A stretch of DNA of 64,000 bases from Actinomadura luteofluorescens (GTDB lineage Bacteria > Actinomycetota > Actinomycetes > Streptosporangiales > Streptosporangiaceae), in contig NZ_JACCBA010000001.1 in assembly GCF_013409365.1 (NCBI RefSeq), positions 4,402,001-4,466,000 on the forward strand, in the 5' to 3' direction. Position 1 is the stretch's first letter; each line of letters begins with the position of its first letter. Positions 1 to 8,568 of this stretch are shown one piece after another. A program made the translations under genes and the position numbers. The notes beneath the pieces are model-generated. The model worked only from the letters and a program-made list of their open reading frames with translations, ran no database searches and was not told the DNA's origin.

Positions 1-110
1 GCGCTGTGCCGCAGGTCGCCGGGCGTCTTGAAGTGCCCGAGCAGCCAGCCGCGGTCGGCGGCCGCGTCCGGCGCCGCCCTCCCCACGTACACACCGTCGT
101 CGTCCGTCAC
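1..110 (-). CDS. Partial N-terminus of small protein, possibly cupin-like
   Basis: Only the first 36 codons are inside the window; the gene runs off the left edge. A GTG start at 110 gives VTDDDGVYVGRAAPD followed by GWLLGHFKTPGDLRHS. It begins 21 bases after the stop of the ATPase gene on the same strand, so the two are probably co-transcribed. The N-terminus resembles, from memory, a small actinobacterial beta-barrel (cupin-type) family of unknown role. No catalytic residue is visible in this fragment, so the assignment is tentative. Confidence 0.45.
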   Translation of the reverse strand, partial: MTDDDGVYVGRAAPDAAADRGWLLGHFKTPGDLRHS

Positions 111-131
111 AGATGGCAACGGTAGCCCAGC

Positions 132-2546
132 TCAGGACTGCGGGCGCTGGAAGGCGAAACCGTCTCCCACCACGGCGGCGAGCGTCAGGTACGCCTCGCG
201 GGTCGCGGGGGCGAGCTGCTCCAGCTCGACCTCGGCGCCCTCCTCCAGGTGGTCGTCGTAGGGGATGCGGACGACGGCGCGGCAGCGGCTCTCGAAGTGG
301 GCCTGGAGCTTGTCCAGGTCGACCTGGCTTCGGGTGCGGTTGCGGACCATCGACAGGACGACGACGCCGTTGCGGACCAGGTGGCCGTGGTCGTGCGCCT
401 CCAGCCAGTCGAGGGTCGCGCTCGCGGACCGGGCGCCGTCCACCGACGGGGAGCTGACCAGGACGAGCTGGTCGGCCAGGCTCAGCACGCCCGCCATCGC
501 CGAGTGCAGCAGCCCGGTGCCGCAGTCGGTGATGCAGACCGAGTAGTACTGCTCCAGGACGACGGCGACGGCCGCGTAGTCCTCGGCGCTGAACGCCTCG
601 CTGACCGCAGGGTCGCGGTCGGACGCGAGGATCTCCAGGCGCGCCTCGTTCTGCGAGGTGAACGCGCGGACGTCGGCGTACCGGTGGATCTGGTCGCGGT
701 TGTTGAGCAGGTCGCGGACGGTCGCGGCGGTCTCCAGCCTGACCTTGTCCGACAGCGTCCCGCGGTCGGGGTTCGCGTCCACCGCGATGACGCGGTCGCC
801 GCGCAGCGACCCCAGCATCGAGCCGAGCCCGGTGGTCGTGGTCGTCTTGCCGACGCCGCCCTTCAGCGACATGACGGCGACCCGGTGGTGCCCGCCCGCG
901 ACGGCGGTGCGCGCCCGCGCGATCAGATCCTTGCGGCGCAGGTCGGTCTGCGACTCGCCCGGGTGGATGCCGCCCGCGGTGGCCTTGTAGACGGCGCGCC
1001 GCCAGCCGGACGAGGGCGCGATGCGACGCTCGCCGAGCAGGTTCTCGGAGCTGAGGCTGTCGGCGCTCTGCTGCCCCTGCTGCTGGGGCGGAGCGGGGTG
1101 GCCCGGCTGCATCATCTGGCCGGGCGCCTGCGGGTACTGCCCCTCCCCCTGCGGCGGCCCGGCCGGGTACCCGTAGCCCTGCGGCTGGTAGGGCTGCCCG
1201 GTGTTGGGGTCGACGGGGGGAGCGTAAGGCTGGCCGGTGTTCGGGTCGACCGGCGGGTACGGCTGGGCGCCCGCGTTCGGGTCCGGCGCGTAGGGCTGCC
1301 CCATGCCAGGGGCGATCGGGGGGTACGGCTGGCCGGGCGCGGGCGGGCCCGGCTGGAACGGCAGACCGGCGTTCGGGTCGGGCGCGTAGGGCTGACCGGT
1401 GTTCGGGTCCATCGGCGGGAACTGCTGCCCCTCGGGGGCCGGGCCGAAGGAGACGGGCTGACCCGCGGCGTTGGGGTCGGGCGCGTAGGGCTGACCGGTG
1501 TTCGGGTCGACCTGCGGGAAGAGCGGGCCGCCCGCGTTCGGGTCATGCGCATACGGCTGACCGGCGTTCGGGTCCGCCTGCGGGAAGAGCGGGCCGCCCA
1601 TGTTGGGGTCAGTCGCGTAAGGCTGACCGGTGTTCGGGTCTGCCTGCGGGAAGAGCGGACCGCCCGCGTTCGGGTCGGGCGCGTAAGGCTGACCGGTGTT
1701 CGGGTCGTTCGGCGGGAGCTGCTGGCCCTCGGGGGCCGGGCCGAACGGGACGGGCTGGCCCATGTTCGGGTCCGGCGCGTAGGGCTGGCCCATGCCGGGG
1801 TCCATCGGGGGGTACGGCTGGCCGGGCGCGGGCGGGCCCGGCTGGAAGGGCTGACCGGTGCTCGGGTCGACGGGCGGGAACTGCTGACCCGCGGCGTTCG
1901 GGTCCGGGGCGAACGGCTGGCCGATGCCGGGGTCGGCCGGCGGGTACGGCTGGCCGGTGGTCGGGTCCACGGGCGGGAACTGCTGACCGGGCGCGTTCGG
2001 GTCGGAGGCGAGAGGGCGGCCCGTGGCCGGGTCGACGGGGACGTACGGGCGGCCCGAATCGTCGGTGTCCTGCGGGTAGGGCTGGCCCGTCGCGGGGTCG
2101 ACGGGCTGGTAGGCCTGGCCCGGCTGGTCCTGAGGGCCGAACGGGTCGGCCGGGTAGGGCGGCAGCTGGTCGAGGGGCGGGGCCGCGCTGCCGTTGGCGT
2201 CGTACGGGGACGGCTGCGGCTGGTAGCCGCCCGCGGCGTACGGGGGCGGGAGCATTCCGCCGTCGAACGGCTGCGGCATGGGGCCGCCCTCGTAGGGCGG
2301 CGGGCCGAAGTCGTCCTGGGAGCCCTGGTAGGCGGGGGGCGCGGCGAGCCAGGGTTCGGCGTCCTGGCCGGGCTGCTCGGCCTTCGGTTCGGCGGGGGCG
2401 GGCGGCGCGTTCTCCTGCTCCTCGGGCCCCTGCGGCGGCTGCGCGCCCTCGGGGGCGGGGGGCGGTCCCTTCGCGTCGTCGCTCATCGCGTCCAGAGAGG
2501 CCAGCCGCTCCTCCAGTGAGCGCCCGTCGTGCTCGTTCCTCGCCAC
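132..2546 (-). CDS. Proline-rich MinD/ParA-like ATPase, EspI-like
   Basis: 804 aa from a GTG at 2546 preceded by GAGGGGGA at good spacing. Residues 1 to about 520 are low-complexity Pro/Gly/Gln/Asp sequence, much of it imperfect copies of a unit like DPNTGQPYAPDPNAG. After a linker, the last 249 residues form a ParA/MinD-type ATPase: Walker A KGGVGKTTTT at about 562-571, a VIAVDANPDRG switch region and an ITDCGTG Walker B-like strand. This layout (disordered proline-rich N-terminus plus MinD-type C-terminus) is that of EspI (Rv3876) and related actinobacterial proteins linked to ESX/type VII secretion or growth control. No ESX core gene (EccC, EsxA/B) is visible here, so a secretion role is inference; chromosome or plasmid partitioning is less likely because there is no ParB neighbour. 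Confidence 0.85.
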   Translation of the reverse strand: MARNEHDGRSLEERLASLDAMSDDAKGPPPAPEGAQPPQGPEEQENAPPAPAEPKAEQPGQDAEPWLAAPPAYQGSQDDFGPPPYEGGPMPQPFDGGMLPPPYAAGGYQPQPSPYDANGSAAPPLDQLPPYPADPFGPQDQPGQAYQPVDPATGQPYPQDTDDSGRPYVPVDPATGRPLASDPNAPGQQFPPVDPTTGQPYPPADPGIGQPFAPDPNAAGQQFPPVDPSTGQPFQPGPPAPGQPYPPMDPGMGQPYAPDPNMGQPVPFGPAPEGQQLPPNDPNTGQPYAPDPNAGGPLFPQADPNTGQPYATDPNMGGPLFPQADPNAGQPYAHDPNAGGPLFPQVDPNTGQPYAPDPNAAGQPVSFGPAPEGQQFPPMDPNTGQPYAPDPNAGLPFQPGPPAPGQPYPPIAPGMGQPYAPDPNAGAQPYPPVDPNTGQPYAPPVDPNTGQPYQPQGYGYPAGPPQGEGQYPQAPGQMMQPGHPAPPQQQGQQSADSLSSENLLGERRIAPSSGWRRAVYKATAGGIHPGESQTDLRRKDLIARARTAVAGGHHRVAVMSLKGGVGKTTTTTGLGSMLGSLRGDRVIAVDANPDRGTLSDKVRLETAATVRDLLNNRDQIHRYADVRAFTSQNEARLEILASDRDPAVSEAFSAEDYAAVAVVLEQYYSVCITDCGTGLLHSAMAGVLSLADQLVLVSSPSVDGARSASATLDWLEAHDHGHLVRNGVVVLSMVRNRTRSQVDLDKLQAHFESRCRAVVRIPYDDHLEEGAEVELEQLAPATREAYLTLAAVVGDGFAFQRPQS

Positions 2547-2718
2547 CGTTTTCCCCCTCGGGCACGCCTCTGATGATCCACACGGTGCAGGCGGGCAAAA
2601 AGACCCCCACGCAGGATACCGGTGCGTCAATACCGGGCATCCCGCGCGTAGATCGGCCTTGCGGGACGGCGCGGCGGGGGCCGGGGACGGCTTGGAGGCG
2701 CCCGGTAGCGTGACCGGT

Positions 2719-3675
2719 ATGCATGCGATCGTGATCCGCGAGCCGGGCGACGCCGGCGTCCTGGACTGGAGGCCGGTGCCGGATCCGGCGCCGAAGCCGG
2801 GCGAGGTGCTGATCGACGTGGCGGCGAGCGCCGTCAACCGCGCCGACGTCATGCAGCGCATGGGCTTCTATCCCCCGCCGCAGGACGCTCCCCCATACCC
2901 GGGCCTTGAGGTGTCCGGCCGGATCGCCGAGCTGGGCGAGGGCGTGACCGGGCCGAACGTCGGCGACGAGGTGTGCGCGCTGCTCAGCGGCGGAGGCTAT
3001 GCCGAACGGGTCGCGGTCCCCGCCTCGCAGGTGCTGCCGGTGCCGCGCGGCGTGGACCTCGTGGAGGCCGCCGGGCTCCCGGAGGTCGCCTGCACCGTGT
3101 GGTCGAACGTGGTCATGCTGGCCGGCCTGAGCGAGGGCGAGACGCTGCTCGTCCACGGCGGCGGCAGCGGCATCGGGACGTTCGCCATCCAGCTCGCCAA
3201 GGCGCGCGGGGCGCGCGTGGTGACGACGGTGGGCAGCCCGGAGAAGGCCGCACGGTGCCGGGAGCTGGGCGCGGACGTCGCGGTGAACTACCGCGAGGAC
3301 GACTTCGTCGAGAGCGGCCCCTACGACGTGATCCTCGACCTCATCGGCGCCAAGTACCTGGCGCGCAACGTGGACGCCCTCGCCACCGGCGGGCGGCTGA
3401 TGGTGATCGGGCTCCAGGGCGGCGCGAAGGCGGAGCTCGACATCGGCATGCTGCTGCGCAAGCGGGCGCTGGTGCACGCCACGACTTTGCGGGCCCGTCC
3501 GTTGGAGGAGAAGGCGCGGATCGTGGCCGGCGTCCGGGAGCATGTGTGGCCGCTCCTGGAGTCGGGACGGATCCGGACGGTCGTCGACCGCCGGATCCCG
3601 ATGGCGGAGGCGTCGCGCGCGCACGAGTTGATGGAAGAAAGCGGTCACGTCGGCAAGATCCTGCTGACCGTGTGA
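2719..3675 (+). CDS. NAD(P)H quinone oxidoreductase, zinc-free MDR family
   Basis: 318 aa. ATG at 2719 is chosen because the family starts directly with MHAIVIREPGD. It has the medium-chain dehydrogenase/reductase fold: N-terminal GroES-like part with NRADVMQRMG and GLEVSGRI, then a Rossmann domain with the nucleotide-binding loop HGGGSGIGTFAIQLAK at about 145-160. Structural zinc cysteines are absent, as expected for the quinone oxidoreductase/PIG3 group (TIGR02824 type). It probably reduces quinones or enones with NADPH in the cytoplasm. The proteasome activator gene follows after 13 bases, so they form an operon. Confidence 0.9.
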   Translation: MHAIVIREPGDAGVLDWRPVPDPAPKPGEVLIDVAASAVNRADVMQRMGFYPPPQDAPPYPGLEVSGRIAELGEGVTGPNVGDEVCALLSGGGYAERVAVPASQVLPVPRGVDLVEAAGLPEVACTVWSNVVMLAGLSEGETLLVHGGGSGIGTFAIQLAKARGARVVTTVGSPEKAARCRELGADVAVNYREDDFVESGPYDVILDLIGAKYLARNVDALATGGRLMVIGLQGGAKAELDIGMLLRKRALVHATTLRARPLEEKARIVAGVREHVWPLLESGRIRTVVDRRIPMAEASRAHELMEESGHVGKILLTV

Positions 3676-3688
3676 GGATGTGGAGTTT

Positions 3689-4228
3689 ATGAGCGAGGCT
3701 TCGAAGAAGCAGTCGGAAGAGCCCCAGGTGCTCGTCCTCGGCCCGAATGGCATCACCATGGAGGGCGGCGGCGACGGCGAGTCCGAGGGCAAGTCGGTGA
3801 CCGAGATGGTCGAGCAGCCGGCGAAGGTCATGCGGATCGGCGGGATGATCCGGCAGCTGCTGGAGGAGGTCAAGGCCGCGCCGCTGGACGAGGCGAGCCG
3901 GGCCCGGCTGCGGGAGATCCACCAGTCGTCCATCAAGGAGCTGGAGGACGGCCTCGCGCCCGAGCTGGTCGCGGAGCTGGAGCGGCTGTCGCTGCCGTTC
4001 ACCGAGGGCACGGTGCCGAGCGAGTCGGAGCTGCGGATCGCGCAGGCGCAGCTCGTCGGCTGGCTGGAGGGCCTGTTCCACGGCATCCAGACGACCCTGT
4101 TCGCCCAGCAGATGGCGGCGCGGGCGCAGCTGGAGCAGATGCGGCGCGCCCTGCCCGCGGGAATGATGCCCCCCGGCGTCGAGGACGACCCGAAGCCCGG
4201 GCCGCGCTCGTCCGGCCCCTACCTGTAG
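3689..4228 (+). CDS. bpa: Bacterial proteasome activator Bpa/PafE
   Basis: 179 aa, almost the length of mycobacterial Rv3780. The ATG at 3689 has GTGGAG just upstream; a GTG nine bases earlier is possible. The protein is mostly helical and matches the DUF2587 family: SVTEMVEQPAKVMRIGGMIRQ, then SSIKELEDGLAPELVAELERL and a long central helix region. It ends in GPYL, a variant of the C-terminal GQYL tail that docks into the alpha ring of the 20S proteasome and opens its gate without ATP. In Mycobacterium the dodecameric ring feeds unfolded proteins and HspR to the proteasome. Its presence implies a 20S proteasome elsewhere in the genome. Confidence 0.93.
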   Translation: MSEASKKQSEEPQVLVLGPNGITMEGGGDGESEGKSVTEMVEQPAKVMRIGGMIRQLLEEVKAAPLDEASRARLREIHQSSIKELEDGLAPELVAELERLSLPFTEGTVPSESELRIAQAQLVGWLEGLFHGIQTTLFAQQMAARAQLEQMRRALPAGMMPPGVEDDPKPGPRSSGPYL

Positions 4229-4240
4229 GACGCGCGACTC

Positions 4241-4268
4241 CGGCCGCACCCCGCAGCGGGTGCGGCCG
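4241..4268. terminator. Bidirectional terminator hairpin
   Basis: Perfect 11-bp stem (CGGCCGCACCC with its complement) and a 6-base loop, lying between the stop codons of the convergent proteasome activator and HAD genes. There is no U tract, as is usual in actinomycetes. Confidence 0.7.
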
Positions 4269-4270
4269 CG

Positions 4271-5074
4271 CTATGGGAAGAGGCGTTCCAGGACCTCGGC
4301 CACGCCGTCGTCGTCGTTGCGGGACGTCTTGTGCGACACGGCGGCCAGCACGAGCGGGTGCGCGTTCGCGACCCCGTAGGACGTGCCCGCCCAGGCCAGC
4401 ATCGGCAGGTCGTTGGGCATGTCGCCGAACGCGGTGACGTCCCGCGCCGTGATGCCCTGCTCGGCGCACAGGGCCGCCAGGGCGCTGGCCTTGGTGACGC
4501 CGAGCGCGCTCATCTCCAGCAGCCCGCGCCCGGAGGAGTGCGTCACGGTCACGAGGTCGCCGACGGCCTGGACCGCCTTCGCCGACAGGGCGTCGGGGTC
4601 GGCGGCCGGATGGAACGCGAGCAGCTTGGTTCCGCCCCGGCTGACCAGTTCGGCGTCGTCGACGGGGCGGCCGCCGAGCGCCGCCGCGTCCCACCGGCCG
4701 AGGTCGTAGCTGGCCTCGAACACGAACCCGGTCGGGTACTCCACCGCGAAGCGCAGCTCGGGCACGGTGCCGCGCAGCCGCCCGATCACCTCGGCGAGCA
4801 CGTCCGGCGCGATCTCGTTGGCCCGCAGGACGGTCTCGGTGTGCAGGTCGTAGAGGACGGCGCCGTTGGCGCAGATCGCGACGCCGCGGTGCTCGACGGC
4901 CGCGGCGATCTCCGTCATCCAGCGCGGCGGCCGCCCGGTGACCATGACGAGCATCGCCCCGGACCGCTCGACCCGGGCGAGGGCGGCGACGGTCCGGGCG
5001 GAGATCGTGCCGTCGGAGCGCACGATCGTGCCGTCGAGGTCGGTGGCGATCACACGCGGCGAGGACTCAGACAT
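4271..5074 (-). CDS. HAD-superfamily hydrolase, Cof-type (IIB)
   Basis: 267 aa. The ATG at 5074 has AAGGTGAC upstream. Motif I is DLDGTIV with the nucleophile Asp at about residue 12; motif II includes MVTGRPPRW; the C-terminal motif GDMPNDLPML binds Mg. The size and motif spacing fit the Cof/YidA class with a C2B cap, cytoplasmic phosphatases of sugar phosphates or similar small molecules. It follows serS on the same strand but is separated by a strong hairpin, so it probably has its own promoter. A homologue also lies near serS in mycobacteria, as far as I recall. Confidence 0.88.
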   Translation of the reverse strand: MSESSPRVIATDLDGTIVRSDGTISARTVAALARVERSGAMLVMVTGRPPRWMTEIAAAVEHRGVAICANGAVLYDLHTETVLRANEIAPDVLAEVIGRLRGTVPELRFAVEYPTGFVFEASYDLGRWDAAALGGRPVDDAELVSRGGTKLLAFHPAADPDALSAKAVQAVGDLVTVTHSSGRGLLEMSALGVTKASALAALCAEQGITARDVTAFGDMPNDLPMLAWAGTSYGVANAHPLVLAAVSHKTSRNDDDGVAEVLERLFP

Positions 5075-5163
5075 GTCACCTTCCTGGGCAGATGGGACAC
5101 ACCCTAGGCCAGGGGCATGACACGCCCGACTCCCGGCATCACCCCAGGGCCCGGGAGACGCGG

Positions 5164-5196
5164 GCGGGGCCCGTCCCAGGCCGGGACGGGCCCCGC
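5164..5196 (-). terminator. Terminator hairpin after serS
   Basis: Perfect 14-bp GC stem (GCGGGGCCCGTCCC and its complement) with a 5-base loop, 12 bases past the serS stop on the same strand. Confidence 0.75.
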
Positions 5197-5207
5197 TCCA
5201 CGCACGT

Positions 5208-6467
5208 TCAGCGCTTGACCGGCTCCAGGACCTCCAGGCCGAGGAACTTCTGCAGCGCCTTCGGGACGCGCACCGAACCGTCGGCCTGCTGGTGGTTCTC
5301 CAGGATCGCGACCATCCAGCGCGTCGTCGCCAGCGTCCCGTTCAGCGTCGCCACCGGCTGGTTCCTGCCGTCGGCGTCGCGGTGCCGCACCGCCAGGCGC
5401 CGCGCCTGGAACTCGGTGCAGTTCGACGTCGAGGTGACCTCGCGGTAGGTGTTCTGCGTCGGCACCCACGCCTCGCAGTCGTACTTGCGGGCCGCGCTGG
5501 CGCCCAGGTCGCCCGCCGCCACGTCGATCACCCGGTACGGGATCTCGACCTTGGCGAGCATCTCCTTCTCCCATTCCAGCAGCCGCAGGTGCTCGGCGTG
5601 GGAGTCGGCCGGGTCGCAGTAGGAGAACATCTCCACCTTGTCGAACTGGTGGACGCGGATGATGCCGCGCGTGTCCTTGCCGTAGGAGCCGGCCTCGCGG
5701 CGGAAGCAGGACGACCACGCCACGTACCGCCGCGGCAGCTCGTCGACGATCTCGTTCATGTGGAACGCGGCGAGCGGCACCTCCGACGTCCCGACCAGGT
5801 ACAGCTCCTCCTGGGAGAGCTGGTACACCTCGGCGGCGTGGGCGCCGAGGAACCCGGTGCCCTCCATCGCCTCCGGCTTCACCAGGACCGGCGGGTACAT
5901 CGGCACGAACCCGCTCGCGACGGCCTGCTCCATGGCGAGGTTCAGCAGCGCGTACTGGAGCCGCGCGCCCACGCCCGTCAGGTAGTAGAACCGCGCGCCC
6001 GACACCTTCGCGCCGCGCTCCATGTCGATGGCGCCGAGGCTCTCGCCGAGCTCCAGGTGGTCCTTCGGCTCGAAGTCGAACGCGGTGGGCTCGCCGACGT
6101 GCTCCAGGACGACGAAGTCCTGCTCGCCGCCGGGCGGGGCGCCCTCCTCGATGATGTTCGGGACGCCCTTGAGCAGCGCGTCGAGCTCGCCGCCGAGGCG
6201 GTCGGCCTCCGCCTCGCGCTCCTTCACCTGCTGCGCCAGCTCCTTGGCGCGGGCCAGCAGCGCCTGCCGCTCGTCGCCCTGCGCCTTGGACACCGACTTG
6301 CCGAAACTCTTCTGCTCCGCCCTGAGCTGCTCGAACGAGGTCAGCGCGGAGCGGCGCCTCCCGTCCAGGTCGAGCAGCCGGTCGACGACGCCGTCATCCT
6401 CACCGCGGGCGCGCTGCGAGGCGCGCAGCCGCTCGGGATCCTCTCGAAGAGCTCGCAGGTCAATCAC
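5208..6467 (-). CDS. serS: Seryl-tRNA synthetase
   Basis: 419 aa, normal bacterial length; GTG start giving [14 protein letters not shown], the standard N-terminus. Residues 1-100 form the long antiparallel coiled-coil arm that grips the long variable arm of tRNA-Ser. The class II catalytic core follows, with motif 2 around [17 protein letters not shown] and motif 3 around [17 protein letters not shown]. It charges serine to tRNA-Ser in the cytoplasm. It is an essential housekeeping gene with nothing unusual visible. Confidence 0.97.
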   Translation of the reverse strand: MIDLRALREDPERLRASQRARGEDDGVVDRLLDLDGRRRSALTSFEQLRAEQKSFGKSVSKAQGDERQALLARAKELAQQVKEREAEADRLGGELDALLKGVPNIIEEGAPPGGEQDFVVLEHVGEPTAFDFEPKDHLELGESLGAIDMERGAKVSGARFYYLTGVGARLQYALLNLAMEQAVASGFVPMYPPVLVKPEAMEGTGFLGAHAAEVYQLSQEELYLVGTSEVPLAAFHMNEIVDELPRRYVAWSSCFRREAGSYGKDTRGIIRVHQFDKVEMFSYCDPADSHAEHLRLLEWEKEMLAKVEIPYRVIDVAAGDLGASAARKYDCEAWVPTQNTYREVTSTSNCTEFQARRLAVRHRDADGRNQPVATLNGTLATTRWMVAILENHQQADGSVRVPKALQKFLGLEVLEPVKR

Positions 6468-6510
6468 AGACCCGAGGCTACCGGCCCGGCGCCCCCGTCC
6501 GCGCGCGAGT

Positions 6511-6533
6511 ATCGGCGGTTCGCGTCCGCCGAT
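6511..6533 (-). terminator. Possible terminator after methyltransferase
   Basis: An 8-bp stem ATCGGCGG/CCGCCGAT with a 7-base loop lies 35 bases past the methyltransferase stop and upstream of serS, followed by further GC-rich inverted repeats. Confidence 0.45.
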
Positions 6534-6567
6534 GGACGCGGTTCGCGGACGCCGTCCGCGGCCGTCG

Positions 6568-7374
6568 CTAGCGGACGCCGCTCGCCAGCAGCGCGTGCGC
6601 CGGCAGCGCCACCTTCCCGTCGCCGGCCGCGTAGTCCGCGACGATCTCGTCGTAGGCGGCCTTGACGCGGGCGACGGTCGGCGCGTCCTGGCGTCCGACG
6701 ATCACGCCGTTCGTGCCGACCCGGGACAGCGCGCCCGTCTCCCACCACTCCTCGGGGTCGACGACGTGCTCCCAGGTCACCTCCTCGACCGCGACCTCGG
6801 TGAACCCGGCCTCGACGACCAGCCGCCGGAACGCCGCCGGCTCCCCGTACTCCAGGAACGGCGGCTCGGGGATGTCGTCCGGCCACGGCACGCCCGCCGC
6901 CACGATCGCCTCCCGGACGATCGCGAGGGCCCCGCTGCCCGGCATCACCCAGCAGGTCACCGCCAGCCGCCCGCCCTCGCGCAGCACGCCCCGCAGCCGG
7001 GCAAGCGCCACGTCGGGGGAGCCCACGTGGTTGATGACGAAGTTGCCGGCGACCGCGTCGAACGTCCCGTCCTCGAACGGGACGTCCGGCAGGACGGCGA
7101 CCTTCACGTCCAGCCCGGGGACGTTCCGGAGCGCCGTCTCCGCCATGCCCGGCTCGGCGTCCATGGCCGACACGAGCGCGCCGCGCCGCGCCGCCTCCCG
7201 CGAGACGAACCCGGGCCCGGTGCCGACGTCGAGCAGCCGCGTCCCGTCCGCCACCCCGGCCGCGTCCAGCAGCGGCTCGATCATGTACCGCGTGACGTGG
7301 GCGAACCCCCGCTCGTACGCGGGGGCCCGCCCGGCCCACAGCTCCCGCTCGTAAAGATCGAAGTCCTTCGCCAC
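6568..7374 (-). CDS. Class I SAM-dependent methyltransferase
   Basis: 268 aa from GTG at 7374. The Rossmann-like fold is shown by motif [13 protein letters not shown] (about residues 47-58), the acidic strand end SAMDAEPGM, and a [16 protein letters not shown] motif IV segment. It belongs to the Methyltransf_11/25 (UbiE-like) group acting on small molecules; substrate unknown. The flanking genes run in the same direction but give no pathway clue. Confidence 0.8.
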   Translation of the reverse strand: MAKDFDLYERELWAGRAPAYERGFAHVTRYMIEPLLDAAGVADGTRLLDVGTGPGFVSREAARRGALVSAMDAEPGMAETALRNVPGLDVKVAVLPDVPFEDGTFDAVAGNFVINHVGSPDVALARLRGVLREGGRLAVTCWVMPGSGALAIVREAIVAAGVPWPDDIPEPPFLEYGEPAAFRRLVVEAGFTEVAVEEVTWEHVVDPEEWWETGALSRVGTNGVIVGRQDAPTVARVKAAYDEIVADYAAGDGKVALPAHALLASGVR

Positions 7375-7389
7375 GCCCCGCAGCCTACG

Positions 7390-8457
7390 TCAGCGCACGT
7401 CCACGGTGTCGGCCGGCGAGGTCGAGCCGATGTATCCGGAGGACTCCTTGTAGACCGCCTTCCAGGTGCCGTCCGCGGACGCCCTGAACTTCTTGGAGAA
7501 CCAGCCGTAGACGTTGGTCTTCGTCGCCGCCATCTGGACCCACTTCGAGGTGCCGGCACGCCGGAAGTAGACGTAAACGGGTGCGTTCGGGGCCGGGCTC
7601 GCCAAATCCCGGAACCGGAAGAGCTGCCCCTTGACCGTGATGGTCCCGCCCTTCTTCACGGGCTCGGGCGAGGCGTTGAAGACGTACCACTCCGTCCGGT
7701 ACTTGACGTCGACGAAGTCGACGGTGCTCACGGACGGCATGGTCAGGAGGCTGCCCGGGTAGCGGACGCGCCAGTACGCGTCCTTCGTCACCAGCTTGGC
7801 GTCGTTGAACGTGAAGTACATGGGCCGCGCCAGGGTCTGGGCGGCCCAGACCCTCCACGTCTTGCCGTCCAGGGAGTACTCCAGGTACAGCGGCAGCTCC
7901 GTGGCGCCGGTGTCGCCGGGCCGGACGTACAGTCGCCCGTCCGCGACGATCGGGTCGCGGTAGGCGTGCGGCTCGGGGATGGCGTTGAAGTCGGTGATCT
8001 CGGAGTAGTTCCGGACGTTCAGCGTCCCCAGGCCGGCCTGGCTGCCGGTGAGCACCTCGTTTCCCTCGAAGCGCACCGTCACCGCGCCCGACTTCCCGAC
8101 CTGCCGCCCAACGGTGAAGGCGGCACGGAAGCTGCCGTCCGCGAAGGTCCGGGTCGTCTTGATGCTTCCGGCCTCAAGGAGGTCGGGCGGCACATCGAGC
8201 TGGATCTCCAGCCCCTCCACGGGCTCGGGACCCGTGGAGGCCTGCCGGAGGACGCTGCCGTACACGGTCATCACCGTGCCCGGAGAGACGGTCGAATTCG
8301 GCCCCATCCGGGCGGTGATGACCGTGGCCTGCTTGTCGGCGGTGACGGAAGCGGCCCGGGTCGTGCCATCGGTCGCGTCGGCGCGGGCGGCGCTCGGAGC
8401 GAGGAAGGCGGACGAGGTGAGGGCGGCGGTGGCGAGCAGAGCGGATGAGCGGCGCAA
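7390..8457 (-). CDS. Secreted beta-domain protein, tandem paralogue 1
   Basis: 355 aa from a TTG at 8457, chosen because GAGAGG lies 7 bases upstream and the product begins with a classical Sec signal peptide (RRSSALLATAALTSS...ARA, cleavage near residue 28). The mature part is beta-rich with repeated modules, each opening with a segment like FNASPEPVKKGGTITVKG and closing with an xVDVR motif. The C-terminal module contains GWFSKKFRASADGTWKAVY. The adjacent gene encodes a clear paralogue with the same module ends. I do not recognise a named family; the modules resemble Ig-like extracellular folds. It is probably an exported structural or binding protein. Confidence 0.75.
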   Translation of the reverse strand: MRRSSALLATAALTSSAFLAPSAARADATDGTTRAASVTADKQATVITARMGPNSTVSPGTVMTVYGSVLRQASTGPEPVEGLEIQLDVPPDLLEAGSIKTTRTFADGSFRAAFTVGRQVGKSGAVTVRFEGNEVLTGSQAGLGTLNVRNYSEITDFNAIPEPHAYRDPIVADGRLYVRPGDTGATELPLYLEYSLDGKTWRVWAAQTLARPMYFTFNDAKLVTKDAYWRVRYPGSLLTMPSVSTVDFVDVKYRTEWYVFNASPEPVKKGGTITVKGQLFRFRDLASPAPNAPVYVYFRRAGTSKWVQMAATKTNVYGWFSKKFRASADGTWKAVYKESSGYIGSTSPADTVDVR

Positions 8458-8506
8458 GGCAGGACCTCTCCACTGAATACTGGTATGGAGTTGACGCCCG
8501 GCACTG

Positions 8507-8526
8507 ACCGGCGGTTGACCGCCGGT
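8507..8526 (-). terminator. Hairpin between tandem paralogues
   Basis: ACCGGCGG-TTGA-CCGCCGGT, a perfect 8-bp stem 43 bases past the stop of the upstream paralogue. Confidence 0.5.
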
Positions 8527-8568
8527 GATCACGCTTGGATCACGACGCCGGCCGCACCGCCGTTCGCG

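Noticed and set aside
249..2519. Long plus-strand frame of 756 codons opposite the ATPase gene
   Set aside because: It is the mirror of the repetitive ATPase gene; high GC keeps antisense frames open, and the product is Arg/Val/Gly-rich nonsense without domains.
6022..8448. 808-codon plus-strand frame across serS, methyltransferase and secreted protein genes
   Set aside because: It crosses three well supported genes on the other strand and has no recognisable domain.
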